64,000 nt of DNA from Pycnopodia helianthoides (taxonomy: Eukaryota > Echinodermata > Asteroidea > Forcipulatida > Asteriidae), in NCBI GenBank assembly GCA_032158295.1, contig CM063244.1:28079848-28143847 (forward strand), read 5' to 3'. This document shows, one piece after another, positions 1 to 13,700 of the stretch. A model generated the notes under the pieces. That model was not told the origin of the DNA. It did no database searches and was given only the letters and a program-made list of their open reading frames with translations. Each line of letters opens with the position of its first letter. Position 1 is the stretch's first letter. The position numbers and the translations under genes were made by a program.

Positions 1-175
1 TCAAACGCTCAACTTATTAACGCAGCCGCGTTGTTCACTGACCAATCCTGCGATGAGTTTCGTGAAACGCGCGCGTGTTGCACGCCGTTCTCACACGAAA
101 CGCACACTGTTTGTTCTAAACTGCCCGTAAAGATGGCCGATTTACGTCACACTGCAACCTATCTATACTCTTGGT
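1..175. repeat. Truncated copy of the 21.8-kb element
   Basis: Nearly identical to 21928-22095, including AACTGCCCGTAAAGATGGCC. Its left part lies outside the window. Confidence 0.75.
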
Positions 176-1151
176 GTGGTTGACAAATTCCACATGTACT
201 CCCCCATTCAAATTGCACATAGTCCAGACTCGCCAGACGACAATGTTTGTATTGTGGCTACTGTGCTTGGAATTGAAGACAAAACCTTGAGAGGTGTAGA
301 ATCCTTCAGGTTTTTATTCCATCACAGTTCACACTGAAACACTGTGCTAAAAACATGTGCACATGTACTTGAGTACAGGTAACCTTGGTATACATGTACA
401 TGTCCTTTAACAGGGTTTTAAAAGTACCCTTCAACCAGGCAATCCAATCATGCCATGAACTACATGTACTGCACCTTCATCACGAGCGGCCTGTGTACAA
501 TGTGAGTCACAGTCCCTGCCTACACTCATGATAATGGCAACATTAGTTACAAAGCGCCAGACTGTTTTCACTTTCAGAATCGATTATAAGGACAGCTTGA
601 CAATTTACCTTTAAATATTTTTGGGGGTTGTCAATTGCGACCCGGAAATTTTTGTTTCGTTCTCAAGTTTATGGTTCAGCATGTTTATTGGAAAAACTCC
701 GGGATGAATGCGAATTTCTTTCAAAAATTAGGCCATTTTGAGGTATGGTGGCCATCACATTAGGTTGGCACTATTTAACCCAAACCAAAACAGTGCACTC
801 CTATAGTGTCCACCATACCTCAAAAACGCTAATGATGTTCAGTGTGCTTTCCCTTTAACTAACGAGGCACACTCTTCAGTAAAGATCCATCGATGATTCA
901 TTAATTGATGAATATTGCAAAGCGCTTGTGCCATTACTGTATTGAGCTGGGGGCAGACATTTAAAGAGAAGACCAAATGTAGTGACACAAGAAGATAGAG
1001 CCTTATTATCATACTGGTTATGAAACTGAGGGACCCTCAAAAGTGCCTCGCACTGTAACCTGTACAAACAGGCCTGAAGGTACCTGTGTAGAGAAGGTGA
1101 TGAAGAAATGTGGGAAGAAAACCCCGAAGTAGGGAAACCCCACATAGTCAC

Positions 1152-1411
1152 GGGTGCGTTTTCGCGGTCGTAACCAATAACTGTTTCTGTTCTGGCACCC
1201 CCGAACAAAGATATTGACAAAGTAGGGAGACCGCCAACATAGGGCTAGATAGCTCAGTTGGTAGAGCGCCTGTACTTTAATCCGGAAGGTCGTTGGTTCA
1301 AATCCCGCTCTAGTCAATTTTTCTTTGTTCAACCCTAAACCAACTTGACTATTACTTAATCACTGGGCAATGACCAAAACAGTTATTGGTTACGGCCGCG
1401 AAAACGCACCC
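1152..1411. mobile_element. Inverted-repeat element carrying a tRNA-like sequence
   Basis: 260 bp. 35-bp terminal inverted repeats at 1152-1186 and 1377-1411 differ at one base (GGGTGCGTTTTCGCGG at the outer end). A tRNA-like segment lies between them. The matching position in the sister host repeat near 54.88 kb is empty. Confidence 0.75.
1243..1315 (+). tRNA. tRNA-like sequence, probably a SINE head or pseudogene
   Basis: The acceptor stem GGCTAGA/TCTAGTC pairs fully with one G-T. The D arm is TAGCTCAGTTGGTAGAGC (A box) and the T arm is GGTTCAAATCC (B box). The anticodon arm does not close well and the T stem has mismatches, so this is not a convincing functional tRNA. The loop around CTTTAAT recalls tRNA-Lys(TTT). 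Confidence 0.45.
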
Positions 1412-1914
1412 CAGGTAGGGACTGAAAACCGTATTCACATGTGTGCAAGGCTCATGTTCTTTATCCCCAATGCAAGTTTAATATCTATTAAAATAGTTGC
1501 GGTACCCGCTGCTGAATAGGATACGAACTGCCACTAGCTACCGGGCAAACTCAGTGGTCTGGTCCTAAGGCATCTACTCTAGAATGTCAAAGGTCATGAA
1601 TCTCACCCAAGAAACTTTGACATGGCATATTGGTCAAGTTAGCGTGGCACACATCCTTTAAATAATGAACCCTTGTAGAGGAGAATTAATCCTTGCGAGA
1701 GTCGGGACATAATAAGTTGCCTCAAATGAAATGGAAGGAGTTGGGACTTGTTATCAGATAAGACCATCCATCGGTTACCTACAGGCACAGACAAGGCCTA
1801 TGTCAGTTTCCAAGAAGGGAGAGAGGACAATGTGCACTCTAGCAGGGGACAAGGATAAGGTCAAGACGTGAATAATTTCTGTTATCAAATGCAGCGATGC
1901 CTTTCTGGGATAGC

Positions 1915-2285
1915 TGTTTTGAAGTTTGCAGACAACATTGGTAAATGTCAAAGACCAGTATCTGCACATAAAGTAACCCAACACATGAACTACATGTAGG
2001 CCTATCCAAACACATGACATAACAAACCTGTGAAAGTTTTAAGCTCGGTCGGTCATTGGGGTCACAAGAAATAGTGGGTGAAAAACCATCACTGTTTTTA
2101 AAAACCGTTTTCAAGCATAGAATTTCAGACTCTCAAGATCAAAACTAACCGTTTTGACTAATTTCTCAAAAAACATTTCAAGGGAAGTTTTTCCACCATG
2201 ACCATCTGTACACCAAGTAAGTTAAGTGTCAATCTGTGAACGTTTACATTTTCAATCTTTACCAATGTTGTACACACCCTTTAAA
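1915..2285 (+). mobile_element. Relic of a TTAA-type element
   Basis: The internal order (ACATTGGTAAATGTCAAAG, then AACCTGTGAAAGTTTT, then GTCACAAGAAATAGTG, then CCCTTTAA) follows families A and B. The left terminus is eroded. Confidence 0.5.
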
Positions 2286-3153
2286 TAAGCACCCCAATTA
2301 TAAACTTTCATAATAATCAAAGATACATGTACATGTTGGTTGTCCAACCCTGAAAAAGCTATCAGGGGAACTGAGGGAAGAGGTTGAATTAATTTCCCGC
2401 CTGGACCGCAAGAGGAAAGACCGACAATTACAAGATCTCTTTGTGTTTTCTAACTACAATACCACAAGTTACAAAGCAAAAACCAGAGCTTGTTTACATT
2501 TGAAAGCAAGGGGGGGGGGTTTAAATCGCACTTGGTTCGGAATCACCTCCGAGGTCATCATTTCCTAACCACAAGCAGATACCATGACCAGTACAACTTC
2601 CTAGGAATTAATTCTGGCCGCAGGGCACAAACAAGTCGACAGTACATGTTGGTACTAATACATGTACATGGAGGTTGTGTGTGACTTTCTGTTGACCCTA
2701 CCCACAAAAAAAAAACAACATCAAAACACAAGAGCTTTATTAAGCTGTATAAACATGCTACAAAAGAGACCATTAGGTCAAATGCAATTACTACTTTTTT
2801 CTTTTTCTTCATCAGTTCATGGTCAGTTCTACTCTGTAAATCTTCCCTTCCTACAAAGATCACACACCCACCCTGAGGCAAACTCAGTATACAAACAAGG
2901 CCTGATATTTCACATGGGGCAAAAGAGGCAATTGCCTCCATGCCTCTGGTCATTGCCGTGGTGCCCCCCTGAAATGTGCCGAAAGATATATTTCATTTTT
3001 CCCTCCAGGTGCCCTTTACTAGTAAAGAGAGACTGCCTTGCCCTTTAAAACAACGAAGCAGGGATGAGATTGTATGAAGATGAACAATCCTGAAAAATAG
3101 GCTAAGAGTTTCCTCTTGTGGTGGAAATGAAGCTTCCTGAATGTACATGTACT

Positions 3154-3396
3154 GGGCCCAGTTTCATAGAGCTGCTCAGCACAAAAATTTGCTTAGCATG
3201 AAATTTCTTCCTTGATAAAAACAGGGTTACCAACCAAATTTCCATGTGTTGCATATTGCCTGTTACTGGTATTCAGCTGTTGTTTGCTTATCCTGAAAAT
3301 CACGTGGAAATTTGGTTGGTAATCCTGTTTTTATCAATAAAGAAATTTCATGCTAAGCAAATTGTTGTGCTTAGCAGCTCTATGAAATTGGGCCCA
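3154..3396. mobile_element. GGGCCC palindromic element, copy at 3.2 kb
   Basis: 243 bp, starting GGGCCCAGTTTCATAGAGC and ending with its near-complement. The internal arms also pair, so the whole copy can fold into one long hairpin. It is a diverged subfamily with ATGAAATTTCTT arms. Confidence 0.8.
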
Positions 3397-3535
3397 GATC
3401 GTTACATGTTACAGGTTTACAAGACTGTCTACATCATTTCAAGTAGATACCTGAAGGTCTGGTCATAACAAGGGCCAGGTCTTTTCATCTTTGTGATGGC
3501 AAGTTTGCCTCTTTCAAAAAAAAAAACAGAAGGTG

Positions 3536-3555
3536 CAGAGAGAGAGAGAGAGAGC
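3536..3555 (+). repeat. GA microsatellite
   Basis: About nine GA dinucleotides next to an A10 run. Confidence 0.85.
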
Positions 3556-4622
3556 AGAAAAAAATCCTGAAATCAGGAGAGAAAAAAACCTAACAAAATC
3601 ACATGCCTGAGTCGAAGTAAACGTGAATCTAAATGCAAGGCCATGCGCCAAACTCGGGCAGATCTTGGAAATAGTGAAATGGCATTCAAAGTGAAGTCGT
3701 CCCAAACATCAGCCATGATATCGATGCGATGCACTATTTTAAACTTTCACATGTTGAGAAATACGGATGTTATAATTTGTTTTTTTATCTAGGCCTAACT
3801 TTGATGAGCAAATAAACCCAATTTTGATATGTGTCAAGTATATGTACACATTGTATAATACAATGAAACACAAAATTACAAAGGTTAAAATTCAGTTATG
3901 GGACGTGCATACATGTACCAGTTTCACAAATCTTTCAACGACTTAATTTAATTTGGCAAAACTGTAAAAGAGTGAAAATGTGAGGCCTACATTCATCCCT
4001 TGTTCTGTGCATGTACGAATAAACGAGTCTTTCTTTGGACTCTGAAGAGATTGGTACACAAATTCCGATTTGGTGTAAGATTGTGGGGCAGTAAGGGGTT
4101 AATAGAAAACTGGCTAACATATTAAGGCTAGATATATATTTGTAAGGTTCCTCACCAAATGTCTAGAGGCTTAGCTAGAGGGCTTGGGGTTAACCAGTTT
4201 TCTTCGTTATGTTCCTCCTTTATTCACCTGTACAGGTGTACATAATATGTACACTGTACACCTGTAGAACTATAAGGTCGTTAGTGCAGTTTGTATGGAT
4301 TTCATAAAATTGGTTTTGCATACTTTGGAGCTCATGGTAAATGGACTTTATTGATCAAGAGTGGTCTCCAAAAATTAGTTTGGCAAAACAAACATTCAGT
4401 TTCTAAGAAAAGATTTATTAGTTTTTTTGTTGTTTTTTTTTAAACTTATTTGCATTTTTCACTTAATACCTTTTTATCATTACGGATTTGAAATTGCAAA
4501 TAACGACCTTATAGCACTGAGGCGACGATATGTAGCTTTTAATAAAAATACAGAGTACATGTCTGCAAATAAGACCAATGAGTAAGACAGGTGGTGGGAC
4601 GGTAGTCCTTTACAGTTTTTAC

Positions 4623-4763
4623 CTTTTCAAATTGTTTGTCCACGGTCTTGCTCTTTTTATGCGAGCCTTTCTCCTCCATCTTGATCTTGTCGCTCTCTGC
4701 CTGCCGGAACTTGGCCTCGCTGGCCTTCTGCTCTGTGTGCGCATTGTGGTATGACTTGATGTC
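4623..4763 (-). CDS. SRGAP: SRGAP coding exon 5 (residues 158-204)
   Basis: 141 nt (47 codons), acceptor TCACTAG, donor AAG/GTAAAA, phase 0 on both sides. Starts DIKSYHNAHTEQKASEAKFR and ends with a lysine/glutamate-rich stretch. It corresponds to the vertebrate MKTYHMYNADSISAQSKLKEAE region. This is the last SRGAP exon recognised before the left edge. Confidence 0.9.
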
Positions 4764-7700
4764 CTAGTGAGTCAATACGAAAAAATGGTGAATGGTTAGT
4801 TAAATTACATTCAACAAAAACAGAGCAGTTGTAATACGTCTGGGATTTCGTTGATATTTAAAAGGACAACGCACCTTTTTGAGAAGGAGGACACTTACAT
4901 TGTACACTCCCTCAAAGCATCTTTTTCAAAAATTCTTCATTTCAAAATATCAATCTGTATCATTCAACGACTCATCCTCTTAGTGCCTACAGCAACTTGT
5001 ATCCCCCTACAAGCCCAGTGCGCCAATTACAATCAATTGATGCCCATTTTCTTGTCGTTCCATCTGCCGGGATGAAAGCTTTATGATGACAGAAGTTTCA
5101 AAGTTCCTCAATAATTTAAGGAGAGCCCTCGTAATTTCTCAAAGTGATGGACTGAGAAGGATATCTAGAGCACTGAACCAAGACATTGGGGCAATGGGCT
5201 TGGTTTCTGATGCTAGAGATGCTTACATTAATGTTTCTGAATCATCCCCTGGGGGACGCTAATGTTTTTATACAATACACTAAATAATTAAGGCATTCGT
5301 GCATAGTGTGGAAGAACCTGCACACATATAATTAGGGTAATTACATACTCCCCATTTCTGTTCCCCATCATGTACCAAGTGCAGAACAAACCAAATGGTG
5401 AACCTACATGTACATGATTATGGTCACACTATAGTCATTTTTTCAAAAGGAACCCAGCAGATTTACAAGACGCATTCTCCACGCATGTGGTTTTAGCAAA
5501 TGGCAAACCTTTCCAGGTGAAAATAAAAGGGAGTACAAACTTTCCGATCCTACTCCAAACTTAATATGTATATATGTATGTTATTCAACCAATGGCAATG
5601 GAGGCCTATCTAGCTGGAGGCGGTGTGGGACCATGTGGAAGGTAAACAAATCATGAATATTCATGTTTGTGTGCAAATCATGAATATTCATGTTTGTGTG
5701 GAGGTTTATCCACACAGAAATGACCCGGCGGGTTAAAATGATCTCAATTTGCAAATTGCATGCATCTACATCGTTATCATGCGCACACTGCTGGGATACA
5801 ATGCGTACAGTATGGCATAGGATAGACCAAAAATGTCCACCATATTTTGCATCAGTTGACCCTGATAATGGTGACAGGGTCTTCAAGATACGCTTACAGA
5901 ACGTCTGTATTGCGGACGTCCAATCAAAATCAAACCAAAAGTATGTATCAACAATACATGTATAACCATGACTATTGTCTACAAGGGTCACATCCGGCCA
6001 GTAATTGAATATATGCCACCCATGCCTGGCATTCATCATTGACTCTGGGCTAGTCTTCCTTGCTCTATGGTCTAACCAGTTGGAATTTGTTCAAGAACGT
6101 GTTTGTCCTAGTCTGCTTAGCACTAATTATCATTATTGGGACCAAGCCTTTTATGCGTTCTGGAATCCCTGTTTAAAAGGAGGAAAAACTTGGCTCTACA
6201 TTTGCGTCCAGCAATTTTTTATAGCAGAATATTTAGACTGAACAAGTTTTGAGCACACTGAATGCTAATATTGAGTAGCACATGATGAATTTTGAGTAGC
6301 AAACATTCTGTGTAGCATTTCGCTCTGCTTTACAAGGGAAATCATCCACTGAGCAATATCTAATAGATGATACATCGGTGTAAATAATAATAATAATAAT
6401 TAACAACTCTATTCCGCTGCACATGTGCACAAGTCGTTCTAGTCTGGTGAGTGCATGTCGTGTCTACATTCAGTTTAATTTAACTCTCTGCAAAGAAACC
6501 ATTTCATTAATCTTTCAGAATGTCCATGACACTTGCCAAGTCATGCCGACAAGTGAAAGGCCCACACTAATTGAAAAGCACCGATACAGATGGGAGATTA
6601 TGCGTTCAAGGGCAAGTGCAGTTACAAAGTTCAGCACCTTAGTATTAGTAGCAAAGTGCTAGGATTATAGTAGTTCAGCATAGAGCTACATACAGTACAT
6701 GTAAGTAGAGTAGACTTCACCACCTTTTACCTTGATCCCGATTCAAAGGTTCAAAATGTTGATCTAACACTTCATGCATTTACAGTACAACCGAATAGTA
6801 CAGCTTTAAAAAACGTCGGGGCTTAATGCAGACATTTCTTGTGTTTTACAATCATTGACCACCATTTTGTAAGGGCGGCCTCCAGTCTTACACAATGTAA
6901 ACCTGGGTTGGTACAAATGGATACATATCAACTTTATTTTAAACAAAACTTAAGAATAGAAAAAACATTTGTTTTGGGTGGCACAATTGATTTATCAGTT
7001 AATAGAAAAGAGTAACTTAGCAGACGGAACAAATAGTGCTTGAAGGGTGCAGCAGGCCTTGGTGTGGGGTGACAAGAGGACTTGCGATGTGTACATGTAA
7101 GATGGGGCGAAGCTGATCCGATATTTAAAACCAATTCTTCAAGTTCTCCAGTTGACCAGTCAGTTAGTAATAATGTCACTGGATCTAGTTTCCTTTGTTA
7201 TGATTTATGAGTAATGTGCCTGCGGCACCCTAACCTCTTCCAGCTGCTTCTGCTGATTGTTACCAGCATGGCATGAGATCTAATCTTACAACTCTCCCTG
7301 TCCTTGTCTACCATACATGACTGATTAATCCTATTGGCTCATCTTCCTATTAAAACACTTCTGGATATTGCCCTTTATTGAACAAATTAAGCCAGGCTGC
7401 TTGACTTCGAACAGTCTTGGTTCAAGACACTCCTCTGCCCAATTTCATAGAGCTGCTTAAACACAAAAAGTAGCTAAGCACAACAAAATTATGCTTAACA
7501 GAATAAGGTTACCAGCCAAACTGCCATGCCACATGTACAATTTGTGACTGGTATCCTACTCATTTCTGCTTAGCAGAAAATTGTTAAGCAATTTTTTCTG
7601 CTTAAGCAGCTCTATGAAATTGGACCCAGTTGTTTATTATCTTAAAAAAGCTCTACTCCTTTTGTTAGTCTCTCCTCCCCAATAGAGTCCCCCATAAAGA

Positions 7701-10700
7701 ACGCTATCAACCACGAACAGCTTTCACCCCGAGAACCGTTATTTGATAGCGGACTCTCGTGATAGAGGTCTAAGGGGAGAGCAGGCCCTCTTGTGGTGAA
7801 GGGTGGTGGGAAGATATCGATTAACAGGATGGGTCTTGAACCAAGACTAGACTTCATACAGCATTTTGTGTTCATCCTCTAAACCTTAGAAGGAACAGCT
7901 GCAGGGCTTGAATTTTTACACTGGACCACAGGCCCAGGGCCAGTGATTTTAGCGTGACAAGTCCAATTGTCTCGTGTCTTTCAAATGAACAAATATCTTC
8001 ATAAACCAAAATGAAGTTCAATTATTGACTTTGAGGCTGATAAATATCTTTCGATTCTGCTGAGTATCGAAGTTTACTTACCCATAACAATGAGATAAGT
8101 GCTTGTTTATATAAAAGTGGTTCATTTGTTGTAGTGTAGAAATTTTTTTTCTCATTTGATTCTGTTTTTGTAAAAATAAAACTCTTGTCCAGTCAAAGTT
8201 TTGAGCTACTATCCCTGTGGTCTTAGGGACTTTCCCTCAAGATTAGAGCCCCAAGCAGTTCTCATTTTTTTTAAGTTTTAAAGATGAGACTTTAACTGTT
8301 GACCCAATGCACCTGACGTCATCCTCATAATTCTCGGTTGCGCCATTTTGAGAGTCCAGGGTTTGCCCATAACTTTTTCAGTGACTGGCCAGCGGGACCA
8401 GCTAGCTTGTCATTTCACAAGTCCGTCAGCTTTTTCACTAGTCCATATTTCAAATGAAATAGGGATGCTTTTCAATACTGAACTAGCCAGCAGGACCACT
8501 TGGAGAGAATTTGATTGGTCCTCAGGTGTTGTAACTGGCATTTGGCCAGCGGACCACTGTTAAGGGGGAACGCTGGAGTCAATGTCCCCGCGTGTTATAC
8601 GGTGAAGTGCGCTTTTCAGGCGACGCTGTGTTTACACGCTTTTATGCGCAATTTGACTCCCAAAATGGCATGCGTAACAGACAGTTGTCATGGGTGACAT
8701 TGGTGCAGGGTCTCAATGAAATTTGCGGTATGCGCCTAATTCTTGTTTCACGTAAATGTTGGTTTAGGGGTGACGTCAAAGGTCAAATAATTCAAAGGCG
8801 ATCTGGCCTTTGAAGTCCGTCTTAATTACAAAACCATTTGCAGACCTCCTCTGTGTGATTCCAGGCCAGTAACTTTTTTTTTATTTAGCTGGAAACCATT
8901 GTTTATATATATATATATATAAAACAAACAAAAATAAAATAAAAACCCAAGCAGGAAATGTTAACTTACAGCATAAAGTTCATTCATGACTCGCAGGAGC
9001 TCAGTGTGCACTTCGGCCATCATTTCCCGGCTCTGTAGAGACAGAAATACAATCCATGAAGTCAGATTAAAGAGGTGAAAGGAAATCATCCATAAAAGCA
9101 AGATAAAAACACAACAAAAGGAAACTCAGGAATACACAAATGATAATTAGATTCAGTGTGCTGTCCTGAACCCATTCTCGATGGACAATGGCCCTCTGAC
9201 CTGGGACACTTTCAAAGGGGCACCACGGCCAAGACAAGGGCAACAGCCATCGCCTCTGTGCACAGTACTAGACCCCTTGCATATGACGCCACTCTCTCAA
9301 ACAGCGCCCTCGCTGAGGTAAAAGGAGGCTGATCATTAGACGACAGCTGCTCTTGGTGTGTAAAAATGTGCGCGTGACCTACGCATTCCAGCCGCCGATT
9401 TCACGAAACTTTACGCAACTGCGCACGTCATCTTGCGCAACATTTATTGCGTAAGTTGTGCACCAGAAATCTTGCACAAGTGGATTCATGCAGTTGCGTA
9501 AAGTTTTTGTGAAATCGGCTGCAGAGCAGCGTTGCGCGTTATGCAAGGGGTCTGTACCTATACCCACTGCCATCACTTTATCATGGGTTTGAATCTCTTT
9601 AAACAAATTTCTCTCGGGAGGCAGATGTTTACAATCTGAAGTACAAAGCACTTTAAAATTGAAAGTACCAAACAGCATTAATTTGGACGAAGCCACTGAT
9701 TCTTATTCAGTGAAAGTAATTCCAATCTCAATATTTACAAATGCAGTTCTAGCACTTGTGTAAAGCAAACCAATCTCCTTTTTTTTAATAAACAGAAAGT
9801 AGAGTTACAAACATTTTGCAGAAATGGAAAACAAATCTTGACCTTTCATCCTAGTCAAGGTGAAACCAGTGATCATGTCAGATAGTGGAAGAATTATCTA
9901 GATGTTAAACAATTATAAATAAAAAAATTTAAAAATCTTAAAATCTAAAATGTGGTTGGGTAGGTCAAAGATAATAGTTGAAAATCTTATTTTAATTTTA
10001 CGGCATAAAGGGGAAATAACTTGCTGACAAAAATTGAAATACAAAAATTAGGGTGGGTGGTTGATCATGCCATTCTGAAAGGTCAATCAGGGCAATTGTT
10101 GGGAGTTGCAATAATAAAATCAATATAGTATCAAGTAATAAACCACAAGGGAAACTGAATGGCTACATGAAAGTAAATGGGTTTTGGTTGAACACAGAGA
10201 ACTAATTTACTAACGGGATTTGCTGCCCCTTAATAAATAACAGAGGAGAGTTCTTTTAAACTGTTGCACTCTTTTTTGTCTTCCTTCAACTCAATTTAAG
10301 CCGTCTGGATATAGGCCTTATGGGGAAAAACCGCATACATTGTCTAGTCCGTAAATCAGTGAGAACAGTTAAAGTTCAGCTGAAGTTGGCTTCACAGCGT
10401 GCTCAGGGGAAGTAATTCAATGGACATGTCACGAATACACACCATCTGATATCATGGGGGGCTGAAGGAAGTATGCAAGCTTGAATCACATTGCAACATT
10501 AACTAACCCATCACGCTAAAGGGTACACCATTGGCGTTGTGATTATTTATCACCAATTTCCTTCCTCCGTGTTATAACCAAACACACTGATCAGAAAGGA
10601 AAAAAAATAACCTAATGACATCTTGCCGAGGTGAAATCAATCTAGTGGCATTGACAAAATTCCCTTGTACGGCAAAATGCTACACAAAATGTATTAGTTG

Positions 10701-13700
10701 CTACTCAATGTTAACATTCAGTAGGCACAAAACAAGTAAAATCTAAATATTTTTTCCAAGATTGATGGACGAAAACATTCGTTGAACATACAACATTGGT
10801 ATCAAAACGAATTGACTAATTGACTAGTCGTGCACACCTCGTTAAACCCAGCGCTCATTAGCATATTATGTCAATTAACACTATCTGGATCCCTGGCATT
10901 CATTAGTATACAAATATTGGATGCACATTGTTACAGAATATAATCACGACTTGAAATCTGGGCAACTCCATTTCATGAGGTGAAGTCAAGCACAAAGGAA
11001 AAGCCAGATTTCAATATTTGTTTTACATTTAACTCACTTATAGATCCTTGTCGTTTAAAGGAACATTACAGAATTGGTTTTTGCTAACAAAACAGTTGCT
11101 GGCAGTGTAAGCACTTTATGTAATCCACCATATACATAAACTGACAAACCTGTAGAAGTTTGAGATCGATCGGCCATCTGGTTCACGAGAAAATAGTGAA
11201 AAACCGATTACACATTTGCATGAAATCATATAGATTCAACAAATGAATAAAACGCTCACTGAGCGATAAACTCCAATCGGAAAATTAGTTTATTCATTTC
11301 TCATCAAATATGGCATTTCAGACAGAAATATTTCAGGGGATGTTTTCTACTGTCATCATCATTAGACAGTATAAGTTTTATGTAAATCTGTGATCAAAAG
11401 TATATTTTACAAGTTTTTTTCTTACCAATTCTGTAATGTTCCTTTAAAAAAAATTCACAACAAACATGAAATACACACAGACACTTGTCCAACCCACACT
11501 CTGAACATTTCTTTTTTTTTAAACCCTAAATAACATGGACGACTCCATGTAGACACCAATCTTGTCCGCCATGACACGACCTTGCCTCGTTTGGACAAGC
11601 GGGCGGGGAAGTGTACAATAATTATCCCTATTGGACTCCAATATTAAATTTTGAAGTAGTATACATGGCAAACTAAAAGATGATTTGTGACATGTGTTCC
11701 ACCAATCAAACAACAAGGATCTGTATGTGTGAATAAGTGAACTCATGGGGGGAAATTTAAACTGAAGCCTGCTATTAATGTTACAAATGATACTGGAGTG
11801 AAATTTCACCAACACGGATGGAAAGGAAAAGTACTTAACTAGAAACTAGCCATTACTTTCTTTGATACCTTTTCAACCAAAATTTCAGTTTCTTTTACCT
11901 CATTTCGAAAGTAAAAAGAGATTTTCTCGCTACATTTAGAAAGATGTAGAGCTTTAGATGTACAATGCATAGCTCAGACTGTAATAACATGTGCTCACTT
12001 ATTATTGCCATATTACACACAAGAATGCAAACTTGAATCCTTGATTCTGGTCGAGCTACATGTATAGAGTGTGATATAAACCTATATTAAACGGCCCATA
12101 CCAAACCCTGTTCAATAACACGCTATTTTAAGCTACAGTATGCATCAGGTTTGCTTGAAGAAAATACGTTAATACAGCCGCACTCATGGAACAAGGAAAA
12201 ATATAGTGCATCAGCATCCCATATCCAATTCGGCCTTGTGTGATATAATAACTAATATTGTACAATAATACAACAACAAGGGCCCTCAAGCAATGTGCAT
12301 TGTTTACATGATACCCCAATGCAAGTTGAAACATGGAGGAAAGTCCCCTCCCACAACCAGTAAGCCTTTAGTTTAGTTTTAAGAAGAGGATGTTACATGT
12401 GAGACTCAGACTCAAACTAGAACTTGACCAAGGTTTGGAATCGGACTCTATCAACCCAAGTTGTATTCACTCAACCTAAGACTCAACCTACATGTAATTG
12501 ACTCAACTAAAACTCTGCCATGCAGCACAACTTGACCCAGGTTTGGAATCGGACTCAATCAACCCAAGTTGTATTCACTCAACCTAAGACTCAACCTACA
12601 TGTAACTGGCTCAACTAAAACTCTGCCATGCAGCACAACTTGACCCAGGTTTGGAATCGGACTCTATCCACCCAAGTTGTATTCACTCAACCTAAGACTC
12701 AACCTACATGTAACTGACTCAACTAAAACTCTGCCATGCAGCTCACATCTTTCGTATTTACACTAAACAGTCAGATGTGTACTTGAAGTTTTACCCACAT
12801 TGCAAACCATTGGAGGGATACTTTGTACGGATTGGATTGTAATTTTACATATCACTGATGATGCATGATACATGTACCAAGTCAAATTGCAAATTATTAT
12901 CCTGTTCATGAGTAATCAAGTTAGCTCGGTTCACAGAGCAGGTCAATAACAATATTGCATTTCAAGAGCTCATTATTGTATTTCATGCAGTTATGCCATT
13001 GAACTCAAGCGTACATGTACACAAATGAAAAAAATATCTTGAAGCACATGTACATTATGCAGTGAATTGAACACGTTCTAATGTATCCATACAGCTGCTT
13101 GACGGTGATAAATGATGCATGAGTTTGTTGTACACCCTTGGAGAGGAAGACTCCATCAGTAGTAAGGGCTTTTTGCCAACGATTTAACATAGTGTGTTAT
13201 CGTTTTGTATTGATGTGATTCTTAATAGGTGGGGGTAGTACATGTACAGCCCCACCTTATGTGGCCAACACCAGTGGGGCTATTGGTATGTGGCAAACAC
13301 TAGTGGGGCTACTGGTAAATGTTGAAATCTGCCAGCAACATTAGTGGGGGCTACAGTGGGGCTACCAGCATGTTAAAATCTGCCAGCCACACTAGTGGGG
13401 CTACCGGTGTTCAAATCTGCCAGCCACACTAGTGGGGCTGCCGGTAAATGTTAAAATCTGCCAGCCACACTAGTGGGGCTACTGGTAAATGTTAAAATCG
13501 GCCAGCAACATTAGTGGGGTTACCGGTGTTCAAATCTGCCAGCCACACTAGTGGGGCTACAGTGGGGCTACCAGCATGTTAAAATCTGCCAGCCACACTA
13601 GTGGGGCCACTGGTGTTCAAATCTGCCAGCCACACTAGTGGGGCTACTGGTAAAATATGCTCGAGCCACACTGATGGGGCTACTGGAATATTAAAATAAG

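Larger units (their letters stand above)
1018..1475 (+). repeat. Interspersed repeat interrupted by an inverted-repeat element
   Basis: The outer parts (ATGAAACTGAGGGACCCTCA at 1019 and AGGTAGGGACTGAAA after 1411) match 54598-54945 in order. The interior 1152-1411 is a separate element. Confidence 0.7.
1..4622. other. SRGAP intron 5 (partial): repeats, no further exon recognised
   Basis: I found no minus-strand segment resembling the next SRGAP block. The stretch holds a truncated copy of the repeat also seen near 21.9 kb (1-175), a small related palindrome (735-835), a repeat carrying a tRNA-like inverted-repeat element (1018-1475), a TTAA-element relic (about 1915-2285), a GGGCACCAAGG-type repeat (about 2905-3048), a GGGCCC palindromic element (3154-3396), a GA microsatellite (3536-3555), and a short hairpin of TACAGGTGTAC with its complement at 4231-4267. 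Confidence 0.6.
4764..8969. other. SRGAP intron 4: noncoding with dispersed repeats
   Basis: Contains a 26-bp tandem duplication with CATGAATATTCATG palindromes (5648-5701), a GGGCCC element (7437-7628), a CAGGGCTTGAATT-type repeat (about 7905-8250), and a split CACCTGACGTCAT-type element (8309-8705). The rest looks like unique AT-rich intron with no supported ORF. Confidence 0.55.

Noticed and set aside
1018..1332. Minus-strand frame of 104 codons including RAGFEPTTFRI
   Set aside because: This peptide pattern is what a tRNA or tRNA-like B box gives when read in reverse; the frame crosses a SINE-like element and an inverted repeat.
5581..6039. 152-codon minus-strand frame near 5.6-6.0 kb
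   Set aside because: Includes a duplicated LHTNMNIHD segment caused by the 26-bp tandem duplication; no recognised domain and no splice context.
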